From Mariniflexile jejuense (lineage in GTDB: Bacteria; Bacteroidota; Bacteroidia; Flavobacteriales; Flavobacteriaceae): 64,000 nucleotides of DNA. Below, piece by piece: positions 51,482 to 60,176 of the stretch (positions within the stretch are counted from its first letter, which is position 1; each line of letters begins with the position of its first letter). Below the pieces are notes generated by a model. That model did no database searches, was not told where the DNA came from, and was given only the letters and a program-made list of their open reading frames with translations. The stretch is from the NCBI RefSeq assembly GCF_042675665.1, contig NZ_JBHTJI010000001.1, forward strand, positions 496,001-560,000, written 5' to 3'. Position numbers and translations under genes: made by a program.

Positions 51482-52021
51482 TTAGTTTTGTGATATTATG
51501 AACTTAACCTCGGTTCCTTCGTCATTCAACTTTTCAAGCACTATTGTTGCTGTTGTATTAAAGTGTTCGAAAGTTTTATTCATTAAACCTAAACCAAAAT
51601 GATGCATTGCTCTGCTTGATGTGTATAAAAGTATTAATTTTTTTTTGGTTTTTTTTAAAACTTCAAAAGTAGGTAATTCGGCATCAGGATAAATTTTTAA
51701 AACTTCAACATGAATGTGATTTTCTATTGAAGAAAGTAAATCTATTGGATTGTTGTAATATATAAATAGTTGCGAATAATTGGTTTTTAAAACCTCAAAA
51801 AAATGTTCGGCATAAACCAATAACAAATCATCTGTTGATATGTTTGTATTTTTACTTAAATTTTGAAGTAATTGAAGCATTTCTGAAAATTGGTAAGTAC
51901 CTACAGCCGTGTAAGCACCTTGCGATTCTAGCTTTGATTGATTTATAATTTTATCAACCATTTCTAAACCAAATTTAGTTTCAACTAGTTCTAAAAACTC
52001 TGTAAAAACAATACCCTTCAT
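51482..52021 (-). CDS. H-NOX haem nitric oxide/oxygen-binding protein
   Basis: This is a stand-alone H-NOX domain of 179 aa opening MKGIVFTEFLELVETKFG. The proximal haem histidine is H104 in HIHVEVLKIYPDAELP, and the haem-propionate motif YxSxR is present as Y133, S135 and R137 (LLYTSSRAMH). No distal tyrosine pattern typical of O2 binders is obvious, so NO is the more likely ligand. It is encoded directly before a PAS kinase and one base overlaps the receiver gene upstream, consistent with an H-NOX-kinase pair. Confidence 0.93.
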   Translation of the reverse strand: MKGIVFTEFLELVETKFGLEMVDKIINQSKLESQGAYTAVGTYQFSEMLQLLQNLSKNTNISTDDLLLVYAEHFFEVLKTNYSQLFIYYNNPIDLLSSIENHIHVEVLKIYPDAELPTFEVLKKTKKKLILLYTSSRAMHHFGLGLMNKTFEHFNTTATIVLEKLNDEGTEVKFIISQN

Positions 52022-52434
52022 TATCCTTTTTTTAATTCGCTAATACTCCAATAATTTAAAAGTTTTTCAATTTTTACAACGTAGTCTTCATATTTTAATG
52101 GCTTTAAAATATAACCCGCTATACCAATTTTAAAACATTCCAACAAATCTCTTTGATTGCTAGAAGTTGTTAATATTATGGTAGGTATATATTTTAAAAC
52201 ATCATCATTTTTCAATATTGTTAAAAACTCTATACCATTAATTTTAGGCATATTTAAGTCTAACAAAATAATATCAGGTAAGTCTTCTTTTTTTTCTAAA
52301 ACTTTTAAAGCTTCCTCACCATTATTAGCTTCAATGATTTTATGATTGAGCTTTAATGTTGAAACTGCTCGGTTTAGTTTCATGATTTCAATCATATCAT
52401 CCTCTATGAGTAATATATTAAGTACTTTTATCAT
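52021..52434 (-). CDS. Single-domain response regulator, first gene of the H-NOX operon
   Basis: The 137-aa receiver has E-D-D in LLIEDDMIE, the phosphoacceptor D59 in IILLDLNMPKINGIEF, T in TIILTTSS and K in GYILKPLKYEDY. No output domain follows. As the first gene of the H-NOX/FIST/kinase operon, it probably serves as a phosphate intermediate between the kinases and the Hpt protein. It overlaps the H-NOX gene by one base. A 120-base gap with no clear promoter lies upstream. Confidence 0.9.
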   Translation of the reverse strand: MIKVLNILLIEDDMIEIMKLNRAVSTLKLNHKIIEANNGEEALKVLEKKEDLPDIILLDLNMPKINGIEFLTILKNDDVLKYIPTIILTTSSNQRDLLECFKIGIAGYILKPLKYEDYVVKIEKLLNYWSISELKKG

Positions 52435-52554
52435 AACGATAGGTTTAACTTAATAAAAGTAATTAAATATTTATACTTCTAATCTCATTTTTCGGTGATA
52501 AGACTAAAAGAGAAGATGAATGGTAGATTTGTATCGACCAATGGTTTTTTTTTG

Positions 52555-53979
52555 TTATTTAACTAAAACCTTTTTCTCAAAACTACTTTTTGGGGCTTCA
52601 CAAAGTGAACATTCGTAGGTTTCTGGCAAGCTTTCAAAAGTAGTATTTGGTGAAATGTTTTGCGTTTCATCACCATAAATTTCGTTGTAAACTGTTAAGC
52701 AATCTTTACATTGGTATACGGTTTCTTCAATGCTTTCTTTCTTAATATCTTTTATTGCTGATTCTTCACGTTCGGTTCCTAATTGTTCAAAATACAACTG
52801 ACTTAATTCCATTAACAAACCTGGTAATTCAACTTTATCAACATCTTGAACATGCATTATGTAATCGCGTGTATTTGGGTCGAAATTTTTTGCATATAAT
52901 AAGTTATAGGTATCACGAATTACAAAATCGTTTAAAGCCTCTGGTTTTTTGTTTTTTTCAATAACTACCGAAGTAAAATAATAGGCGTTACTAGCGTAAT
53001 TTGTTAGTCCAAAAGTTAAACCATAAGTACTAATATCGTTTTGGTCGAAATTGGTTACCAAGTATTTTTTTAAACTTAAAGCATCTTTATCGTTAACTGG
53101 TAAATGCCAATTTAACTCCAACATAGAATGGCGTACATTAATACCAAATTTACCCAAAAACTTTTCCCATTGTAGTTTTGATTGTAATGGAATTCCTTTT
53201 ACAATGAACGATTTCCAAGGTGTTATGGATATTTTACCTATTTTATTTTCGGCACACAACTCGCACATGGCTTTTAAAAATGTAAGGTCGTATCGGTTAT
53301 TTCTCCAGTATAATCCTAACCAATATTTATCGCCAATTCTGTTCATGCCTTCGTAGTACGGAAAGGGATAAAATGGCACTTCCAAAGGGTTATCTACTGT
53401 TCTATTATTAGTATCAATAGCATCACTTACCAATTCGAAAATGGTTTCAACATTTTCTGGTTCTTCCTGAAGCATATTTTCGATAGCTATTTCTACTTTA
53501 TCTAAATCCCAACTATATATCAAGGCTGGATACATAAAAGTTTTTTTCCATTCTGGAAGACGAATGTATAAATACCAATAATCTTCATGCTCTGAAGCTA
53601 TAAAATTGATGTGTCCTGTAAATAAAGGCACTAAACGTTGCTTTGGGTCGGTAATATTCACACGTAATTTAAGTTCGTGCTTAAATTGTTCTAAAATATA
53701 TAAATATCGGTCACTTGTTAACCACGATGTATGCGGAAAAATATCAGATGACACATAAGATGATACAATATTTTCAGTACGATCTTGATTAGGTTTTACT
53801 ATTTGAAGCTTATCAAAAGCTTCTAATTTTTCAATATCTATTGGTTCTGGAAAAATAATATCTTGTCTAGAGCCAAACGAAATTGTATCTAAACCCAAAC
53901 TTTCGGCTGCTTCACAAATGTATTTTAATTCACCAGGAGAAAGTACACCACCATTAACTATTAATCTATATGATTCCAT
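52555..53979 (-). CDS. Rubredoxin-tailed nitrite/sulfite reductase-like protein
   Basis: The first half resembles the ferredoxin-like half domains of sirohaem nitrite/sulfite reductases: GGVLSPGELKYICEAAESLGLDTISFGSRQDIIFP. The canonical pair of cysteine motifs that hold the sirohaem-[4Fe-4S] centre is not present. The C-terminus is a rubredoxin: C424-xx-C427 and C457-xx-C460 around an acidic loop (YQCKDCLTVYNEIYGDETQ). It may ferry electrons to the nitrate or nitrite reductase. It is the second gene of a pair with nasA (one-base overlap). I know similar proteins next to nitrate reductase in Flavobacteria but not their function. Confidence 0.72.
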   Translation of the reverse strand: MESYRLIVNGGVLSPGELKYICEAAESLGLDTISFGSRQDIIFPEPIDIEKLEAFDKLQIVKPNQDRTENIVSSYVSSDIFPHTSWLTSDRYLYILEQFKHELKLRVNITDPKQRLVPLFTGHINFIASEHEDYWYLYIRLPEWKKTFMYPALIYSWDLDKVEIAIENMLQEEPENVETIFELVSDAIDTNNRTVDNPLEVPFYPFPYYEGMNRIGDKYWLGLYWRNNRYDLTFLKAMCELCAENKIGKISITPWKSFIVKGIPLQSKLQWEKFLGKFGINVRHSMLELNWHLPVNDKDALSLKKYLVTNFDQNDISTYGLTFGLTNYASNAYYFTSVVIEKNKKPEALNDFVIRDTYNLLYAKNFDPNTRDYIMHVQDVDKVELPGLLMELSQLYFEQLGTEREESAIKDIKKESIEETVYQCKDCLTVYNEIYGDETQNISPNTTFESLPETYECSLCEAPKSSFEKKVLVK

Positions 53980-56900
53980 TACGCAAGTACTTTTGTATTA
54001 TTAAGTATTTCTCTAACCTCCGTTTTACAACTGCCACAGCCCAAACCTGCACCTGTTTTATTGCATAATTCGGTGAAATTTGTACATCCGCCTTTAATGG
54101 CTTCTTCTATATTTCCTGCACCTACTTGACTGCATGAACATACTAATTTACCAATAACGGGCACATCGTTTGAAGCACCTCGCAATAAGGTATTTCGTTT
54201 TTCAGACATTTCAATTTTGCTTTCAATCATGGTTTTGAATTCGGCAAATTCATTTTTATCACCCATTAAAACCGCTCCAATTAGCAAATCGTCTTTTACA
54301 ATACACTTTTTATAGTAGCGTTTTGAAATATCTGTAAAAATAACTTCTTCGTAAGAATCGTCATTTTCAGGAACATCAATATCACCAATACTACATAAAT
54401 TTAAATCGTTAAATTTTAAAATATTCATCAACACCGAACCGTTATACGCACAACTAATATCGCCCGCAATAAAGTTTGCTAAAATGGCTGCTTGTTCTTC
54501 GGCTGCCGATGTAATTCCGAATAACTTATTATTGAATTCGGCAATTTCACCAATGGCAAAAATATCAGGATGTGATGATTGTAAATGCTGATTTACCTTT
54601 ACACCTCTGCTACAAACTATTCCATTTTCTCTGGCAATTTCAATATTTGGAATGGTACCAATGGCATACACAATAGCATTGGCTGTTATAAACTTTCCAC
54701 TTTTTAGGGTAATGTTTAGTTCACCTGTATCTTCATCATCAAAAACCGTACTTACTTCATTATCAAAGTATATTTGAATACCACGTTCTTGCACATCTAA
54801 AGCCAAAAGTTTACTTGAAACCTTATCTAATTGACGTTCCATTAAACGAGAAGCACGTTGTATAATAGTAATTTTTACGTTTTTATGCTTCATAGCAGCA
54901 GCCAACTCCAAACCTAGTAAACCACCACCAACAATAACTACATGCTGTTCTTCAGGTGGTAAACCTGTAGCATCTAAATAGGCTTTAAATCTATCGGCGT
55001 CATTTTTATTACGCATGGTAAAACGCCCTGGTAAATCTATTTGAACATCTTTTGGTATAAATGCACGACTGCCTGTAGCTAAAATTAATTTATCAAACGT
55101 ATGTTGCTCGTTATTGGTGTCTGTTACTATTTTAGTTTCTGAATCTATTGTTTTGATAGACGTTTCAGGATATACTTTAATGTTTAACTTACTTAATTCT
55201 TTTTGTTTGATTTTTAGAAGTTGTTCCCAAGTTAGCTCTTCGGTAACATATTCAGGAAGCAAAACACGATTATAAAACAGATTAGGTTCTTTTGAAAACA
55301 CATGAATCTCGTCTTGTTCATTATTTTCACGATAATTTTGAATAAACCTAAAAGCCGCTGCTCCTGCTCCAACTATAATTATTTTTTCAACAGGTTTTTT
55401 ATATTTTGAAACCGAAACACGTGTAAACTTGAAGTCAGGTTCTTTTGAAAATGGATCGACATGCGTGTTGGTTAAATTATTAGCTCTGTTTAAATCGCTT
55501 TGCAACTGTTTACCCCAATGCATTGGTAAAAACACCACGCCTTTAGCTATGTTTTCGGTTACTTTTGCACGTACACGAACGCAGCCATTTTCGCCTTTAA
55601 TTTGTGTAATATCACCATCTTTAACTTTATACAAATACGCATCAACTGGATTAATTTCTAAAACTGGTGTTGGATAATGCGTTTTTAAACGCGATACTTT
55701 ACCAGTTTTGGTCATGGTATGCCATTGATCGCGAACTCTACCCGTGGTTAAAATTAACGGATACATTTCATTTGGCGGTACAGAGGTATTGTGTATGCTT
55801 TTTACAACATTAAAAATTGCCTTTTGTGATGGTGTATAAAACTTTTTATCTTGAAAAAGTCGAGGTGTTCCGGCGTGTCTATATTCATTAACTGGCCATT
55901 GGAACGTTCCTTCGTTTTTTAATCTATCATAATTTAAAAAAGAAACATCAATTTTTGTTCCTTTTGTCATTGATGCATATTCATCATAAATTTCTTCAGC
56001 ACTATTGAAATTAAAGCCTCGGAAACCCATACGCTGTGCAAAATCACAAAAAATTTCAACATCTGGTCTTGCTTCACCTGGAGCATTTATTTCTTTTGGT
56101 AAATAGGAAATTCTACGTTCAGAATTTGTCATGGTACCTTCTTTTTCCAACCAACCAGCGGCAGGCAACACTAAATCGGCATAGGCTACTGTATCTGATT
56201 TGAATGAAATATCCTGAACTACAACGAATTTAGCATTCTTCATAGCACGCTCAATACGATGTGTATTTGGTAAGCTAACTAACGGATTTGTACACGCTAT
56301 CCAAATAGCTTTTAGTTTTCCGCTTTCAAGTGCATCAAACATTTCGGTAGCTGTTAATCCTGGTTTTGGTGAAATGGTATCTACACCCCAAAACTGTGCT
56401 ACTTCCCTGCGGTGTTCTTCATTCATTAAATCTTTATGAACCGCCAATAAATTTGCCATACCGCCTACTTCACGACCGCCCATAGCATTAGGTTGTCCTG
56501 TTAATGAAAACGGACCAGAACCTGGTTTTCCAACTTGCCCTGTAATAAGTGATAAATTTAATAAAGCAGTGTTTTTATCGGTACCTACCACACTTTGGTT
56601 AAGCCCCATAGCCCACATACTAATAAAGCCTTTTGAAAGCCCAATAATATCGGCAGCATCTCTAATATCTTTTTCTGATACGTTACATATTCTGGAGGCT
56701 TCTTTTATAGATGTTGCGAATATTTGTTCTTTATAATCTGAAAATCCTTCAGTATGATTCTTTATAAAATCATCATCAATTAGACCACGTTTGAATAAGC
56801 AACGTGCAATAGCATTGTAAAGCACTACATCTGTACCTGGAAGTATTTGAAGATGTAAATCGGCAAAATTTGCAGAATCGGTTTTACGCGGATCGACTAC

Positions 56901-57500
56901 AATAATTTTTACATCTGGGTTTTTCTCTTTGTGTTGTTCTAGTCGTCTAAAAAGTATTGGATGACACCAAGCTGGGTTTGCACCTGTAATTAGGAAACAA
57001 TCGGCAAGTTCAATATCGGCATATGATACTGGAACACTATCTTCACCAAATGTTTTTTTGTAACCAACTACCGCAGAACTCATACATAAGCGCGAATTGG
57101 TATCAATGTTATTAGTCCCTAGAAAGCCTTTTGTTAGTTTGTTGGCAATGTAATATTCTTCGGTTAAACTTTGACCAGATACGTAGAAAGCGACACTATC
57201 AGGTCCATGTTTTTTTATAATGGTTTTAAAAACACTTGCTGCACGATCTAAAGCATCATCCCAACTAACACGTTCACGTGGGTGTGAACGACTCCAACGC
57301 ATTTCTGGATATAATATTCTATCAGAAGTATCATTAACTACGTAGTGCAGGTTCATGCCTTTTGAACAAAGCATGCCTTTGTTTACTGGATGGTCTTTAT
57401 CACCTTCAACAAAAACCTTATCATTACTATCTCTTTTAACAATAATGCCGCATCCAACACCGCAATACGAACACGTTGTTTTTACTTCATTTTTTATCAT
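53979..57500 (-). CDS. nasA: Nitrate reductase fused to FAD-dependent NAD(P)H reductase and BFD domain
   Basis: This 1173-aa chain joins three modules. The N-terminal molybdopterin oxidoreductase (about 1-700) has the [4Fe-4S] cysteines C10, C13, C17 and C45 and the molybdopterin-dinucleotide domain (575-700). An FAD/NAD(P) reductase follows (about 705-1100; IIIVGAGAAAFRF, VVIVGGGLLGLELA). The C-terminal BFD domain binds [2Fe-2S] with C1121, C1123, C1155 and C1158. Electrons could therefore flow from NAD(P)H to nitrate within one protein. No signal peptide, so it is cytosolic and assimilatory-like. It overlaps the rubredoxin gene by one base. Confidence 0.93.
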   Translation of the reverse strand: MIKNEVKTTCSYCGVGCGIIVKRDSNDKVFVEGDKDHPVNKGMLCSKGMNLHYVVNDTSDRILYPEMRWSRSHPRERVSWDDALDRAASVFKTIIKKHGPDSVAFYVSGQSLTEEYYIANKLTKGFLGTNNIDTNSRLCMSSAVVGYKKTFGEDSVPVSYADIELADCFLITGANPAWCHPILFRRLEQHKEKNPDVKIIVVDPRKTDSANFADLHLQILPGTDVVLYNAIARCLFKRGLIDDDFIKNHTEGFSDYKEQIFATSIKEASRICNVSEKDIRDAADIIGLSKGFISMWAMGLNQSVVGTDKNTALLNLSLITGQVGKPGSGPFSLTGQPNAMGGREVGGMANLLAVHKDLMNEEHRREVAQFWGVDTISPKPGLTATEMFDALESGKLKAIWIACTNPLVSLPNTHRIERAMKNAKFVVVQDISFKSDTVAYADLVLPAAGWLEKEGTMTNSERRISYLPKEINAPGEARPDVEIFCDFAQRMGFRGFNFNSAEEIYDEYASMTKGTKIDVSFLNYDRLKNEGTFQWPVNEYRHAGTPRLFQDKKFYTPSQKAIFNVVKSIHNTSVPPNEMYPLILTTGRVRDQWHTMTKTGKVSRLKTHYPTPVLEINPVDAYLYKVKDGDITQIKGENGCVRVRAKVTENIAKGVVFLPMHWGKQLQSDLNRANNLTNTHVDPFSKEPDFKFTRVSVSKYKKPVEKIIIVGAGAAAFRFIQNYRENNEQDEIHVFSKEPNLFYNRVLLPEYVTEELTWEQLLKIKQKELSKLNIKVYPETSIKTIDSETKIVTDTNNEQHTFDKLILATGSRAFIPKDVQIDLPGRFTMRNKNDADRFKAYLDATGLPPEEQHVVIVGGGLLGLELAAAMKHKNVKITIIQRASRLMERQLDKVSSKLLALDVQERGIQIYFDNEVSTVFDDEDTGELNITLKSGKFITANAIVYAIGTIPNIEIARENGIVCSRGVKVNQHLQSSHPDIFAIGEIAEFNNKLFGITSAAEEQAAILANFIAGDISCAYNGSVLMNILKFNDLNLCSIGDIDVPENDDSYEEVIFTDISKRYYKKCIVKDDLLIGAVLMGDKNEFAEFKTMIESKIEMSEKRNTLLRGASNDVPVIGKLVCSCSQVGAGNIEEAIKGGCTNFTELCNKTGAGLGCGSCKTEVREILNNTKVLA

Positions 57501-57574
57501 TTATTCCAAAGGTTTTATTACGAAATTAAGCCAATTTTTTTATGGCTAGCAAGTGCTCTACCAATTATTCATAA

Positions 57575-57590
57575 TACCTTAAAAAAGGTA
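57575..57590. promoter_or_regulatory. Dyad upstream of the fused nitrate reductase
   Basis: TACCTT-AAAA-AAGGTA is an inverted repeat with a four-base spacer, like the TAMGTA-N4-TACKTA sites but with different arms. It lies 75 bases before the nasA start and 34 bases after the narK stop. No T-run follows, so it is more likely an operator than a terminator. Confidence 0.4.
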
Positions 57591-57624
57591 CAACTTATTT
57601 TTTAAATCTTTAAAATTTTAAACT

Positions 57625-59049
57625 TTAATCAGCTTTTATAGGAATTAATTCTGGTTCAAAATTAGTATCATTAGTTACTTTAATACTTTCTTCATTAGTT
57701 GAAAAACGAATAGCTAAAGCTAACAAGCCAGTTAACACTACAATAAAACCTATAATAAAATAACCACTTGAAACAGCTTCTGAAGCAGCTGATGCTTGAG
57801 CAGCACGAGCTAAACTATCATCTAAACCTTGACTAGAAACAATTGCTGCTTTTTCGGCAACTGCCGATTTAGATTTAAGTAACAACGCTGCTAAAAATGC
57901 GCCAACATTTCCACCTGCACCAACAATTCCTGATACAGAACCTATCGCCTTTTTATTTATAAACGGCACTACAGAAAACGTTGCGCCTTCAGCCATTTGA
58001 ACTGTTAAACTGAATAATATTAAAAGTAAAACACCAACAATAAAACTAGTAGTTGTAGAGAATGTTACAAGCATAATGCCTTCAAGTGATAAAATAAAAG
58101 CTAAAAACAACACACGACCTCGCAACCCTTTTAATCTTCCAAACATATCGCCAAAATAACCACCAAGTGTACGTGCAAAAATATTCATTAATGCAAAAGA
58201 TAGAACAATGTTACCTGCTGTTACGCGCTCTAACTGAAATGTATTTTGCAAATAATCATCCATTGTACCATAAACTGTTAATTCAATACCAAAACAAGCA
58301 GCATATACTAAAAATAATATCCAAGTCCTGTAATCTTTAATTACGGTTGAAAAACCTACTTTGTCTTTTTTAGTGGTAATTTCCTCACCTGCAGCTCTTA
58401 AATCTTTAAAATTTCCTTCTGGTGTATCTTGTGTGAAAAAATAATACACTAAACCCATTAAAAAACATACTGTACCAGCCACAACCATAGAATATCTCCA
58501 AGCTTGCGCATCAGCTACTCCAAAACTAACTACTGCCGCTGCTATTAATGGCATACCTAAACGGTTAGCGCCACCACCTAAATTACCCCATCCTGCCGAT
58601 GTTGCATTGGCTGTACCAACAATATTTGGAGCAAACATTAATGAAGTATGTACTTGGGTAATTACAAAAGATGCACCTATAAAACCAATAAATAATCTAC
58701 AAATTAAAAACTGAAGAGGCGTTTCTACCAAACCACAAGCAATTACAGGAATAGCTCCTAAAACCAACAACCAAGTATAACATAATCTTGGTCCGTATTT
58801 ATCACATAATTTACCTATTAATAATCTGGCAAATACCGTTCCTGTTACAGCCAAAATAATAGAGTTCCATTTTTGGTCTGGTGTTAAGCCTAAATCTTTT
58901 GTAACATCTGGCATAAACGGTACAATACCAAACCATGCGAAAAAACACATAAAGAATGATATAGACGTTATCCAAAACGTACGAGTTGGAATCGATTTAA
59001 AATTGAATAAATTTAATTTTGTTGCCTTAAGAGATTCTGAAGTATTCAT
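57625..59049 (-). CDS. narK: Nitrate/nitrite transporter of the NNP family (NarK-type MFS)
   Basis: The 474-aa protein has about twelve hydrophobic helices and the two nitrate signatures: GWGNLGGGANR (about 142-152) and AGNVGAFLAALLL. These are the NS motifs of NarK/NrtP/NasA proteins. A second nitrate transporter, the ABC system at 15.5-19.7 kb, is in the same window, so the organism may use this one at higher nitrate or for nitrite exchange. The promoter has a TAGTTTTG box with the shared dyad overlapping it. It is alone in its transcription unit, upstream of nasA on the same strand. Confidence 0.95.
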   Translation of the reverse strand: MNTSESLKATKLNLFNFKSIPTRTFWITSISFFMCFFAWFGIVPFMPDVTKDLGLTPDQKWNSIILAVTGTVFARLLIGKLCDKYGPRLCYTWLLVLGAIPVIACGLVETPLQFLICRLFIGFIGASFVITQVHTSLMFAPNIVGTANATSAGWGNLGGGANRLGMPLIAAAVVSFGVADAQAWRYSMVVAGTVCFLMGLVYYFFTQDTPEGNFKDLRAAGEEITTKKDKVGFSTVIKDYRTWILFLVYAACFGIELTVYGTMDDYLQNTFQLERVTAGNIVLSFALMNIFARTLGGYFGDMFGRLKGLRGRVLFLAFILSLEGIMLVTFSTTTSFIVGVLLLILFSLTVQMAEGATFSVVPFINKKAIGSVSGIVGAGGNVGAFLAALLLKSKSAVAEKAAIVSSQGLDDSLARAAQASAASEAVSSGYFIIGFIVVLTGLLALAIRFSTNEESIKVTNDTNFEPELIPIKAD

Positions 59050-59069
59050 AATAAGTATATTTATACGTA

Positions 59070-59077
59070 CAAAACTA
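59070..59077 (-). promoter_or_regulatory. -7 box of narK
   Basis: On the minus strand this reads TAGTTTTG, fitting TAnnTTTG, 21 bases before the narK ATG. No TTG lies at -33. The dyad at 59076-59091 overlaps its first two bases, the same arrangement as in the FNR-like gene promoter. Confidence 0.5.
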
Positions 59078-59091
59078 AGTATAAATACTTA
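59076..59091. promoter_or_regulatory. Dyad operator, site 4 (narK)
   Basis: TAAGTATAAATACTTA matches TAMGTA-N4-TACKTA with perfect arms and differs from sites 1 and 3 only in the central four bases. Confidence 0.65.
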
Positions 59092-59251
59092 ATAATAAAA
59101 ATATAAATTACGTATTGCTTAATAAATACGTATTTGACAATTATCAGAATCTGTTTTTGGGAATTTGGTAAAAAAAGAAATAAATTATATAAGAATTTAA
59201 TGTAATTAGTATAAAATTATTAGCAAGGAGTACTTACTTGAGTTGATTTAA

Positions 59252-59371
59252 TTAAATTTTATGTAGTTCCGAAAACTGTTGTTCAATACTATTTATCTTA
59301 GATTGAATATTAGCATGATTAAATTTTATTGGAGCTAATTTTGAAAATTTTTTTTCACAAATGCTTTTCAT
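59252..59371 (-). CDS. Possible small ORF, 39 aa
   Basis: A minus-strand frame starts at the ATG at 59371 and reads 39 codons, basic and glutamine-rich (MKSICEKKFSKLAPIKFNH at the start). It overlaps a 32-codon hydrophobic frame (59355-59453) in another register, and a run of eight T lies at 59348-59355. Together they may be a frameshifted remnant of one small membrane protein, or chance frames in AT-rich DNA. Confidence 0.2.
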   Translation of the reverse strand: MKSICEKKFSKLAPIKFNHANIQSKINSIEQQFSELHKI

Positions 59372-59474
59372 ACGAATCTTTCAAAAGAATTAAATAATCT
59401 CTATAAGTTACACCTGTAAATATTAATCCATAAATTCCTATAAAAAATTCCATTTAAAGTGTATAAAAACTACC

Positions 59475-60140
59475 TTAAATCAACTCAAACTCACTAGCCT
59501 TATTACTAAGTTCCATAAGATTTTTAACATCTAATTTTTTCATTAAATTAAAACGATGTACTTCGGCGGTACGTTTGCTAATTTGAAGTTCTTCAGCAAT
59601 GTCTTTGTTATTTTTTAACTGCAAAACGAGATTTAAAATTTGCTTTTCGCGTTTGGTAAGATTGAATGGATCTTCTATTTGTTTTTCTTCTATTGTAGTT
59701 GTGTTAGAAACTGTTCCATTCACAAAATTATTCATAATAATAGCAGAAACATCACCTGTAAAATATTTTCCTCCTGAAGCTACTTTGTGTAATGCTTTTA
59801 AAAATTCTTCTTTACTCGCTCCTTTAAGTAAGTAACCATCTGCACCAGCTTGAATTGCTTTTACTACGTATTCTTCAGAGTCGTGCATTGAAAGTACCAA
59901 GGTTCTAACATCGGTATAAGTTTTATTAATTTCTCTAACAACCTCGATACCATTCATTTCTGGCATACGAATATCTACAATTAATAAATGAGGTTTGTGT
60001 TTTTTTATTACCTCAAGTGCTTCTACGCCGTTTGATGCTTCATCAATTACTTTAATACCTTCTTGGTCTTCTAAAAGTGCTTTAATACCATCTCTTACCA
60101 ATACGTGGTCGTCTGCTAAAACTACATTTATAACGTTCAT
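59475..60140 (-). CDS. NarL/LuxR-family response regulator
   Basis: The 221-aa protein has a receiver (D10, D11, phosphoacceptor D56 in LLIVDIRMPEMNGIEV, K in GYLLKGASKEEF) and a C-terminal LuxR-type HTH: LTKREKQILNLVLQLKNNKDIAEEL, then ISKRTAEVHRFNLMKKL. It is the likely partner of the NarX-like kinase encoded 49 bases upstream. A TAGTTTTG box and a dyad lie in the gap between them, so it may also be transcribed on its own. Confidence 0.93.
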   Translation of the reverse strand: MNVINVVLADDHVLVRDGIKALLEDQEGIKVIDEASNGVEALEVIKKHKPHLLIVDIRMPEMNGIEVVREINKTYTDVRTLVLSMHDSEEYVVKAIQAGADGYLLKGASKEEFLKALHKVASGGKYFTGDVSAIIMNNFVNGTVSNTTTIEEKQIEDPFNLTKREKQILNLVLQLKNNKDIAEELQISKRTAEVHRFNLMKKLDVKNLMELSNKASEFELI

Positions 60141-60160
60141 AATTTAATCTATTATAAGTA

Positions 60161-60168
60161 CAAAACTA
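60161..60168 (-). promoter_or_regulatory. Possible -7 box of the narL-like gene
   Basis: The minus strand reads TAGTTTTG, the same box as narK, 21 bases before the ATG. There is no TTG at -33; the dyad at 60177-60192 occupies that region. Confidence 0.45.
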
Positions 60169-60176
60169 ATAAATTT

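Larger units (their letters stand above)
59050..59474. other. Intergenic region between narK and the narL-like gene
   Basis: This 425-base gap holds the narK promoter with dyad site 4 (59070-59091), two further TACGTA palindromes (TACGTA at 59109-59114 and AAATACGTATTT at 59124-59135), and two tiny overlapping minus-strand frames (59252-59371 and 59355-59453). No other structure was recognised. Confidence 0.55.

Noticed and set aside
46281..52434. A c-di-GMP output (GGDEF/EAL) for the NO-sensor operon
   Set aside because: I looked for GGDEF and EAL motifs in all proteins of the window and saw none; the only DNA-binding output in the operon is LytTR.
59109..59135. Further TACGTA palindromes upstream of narK
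   Set aside because: TACGTA at 59109-59114 and AAATACGTATTT lack the second arm at four-base spacing, so they were not counted as full operators.
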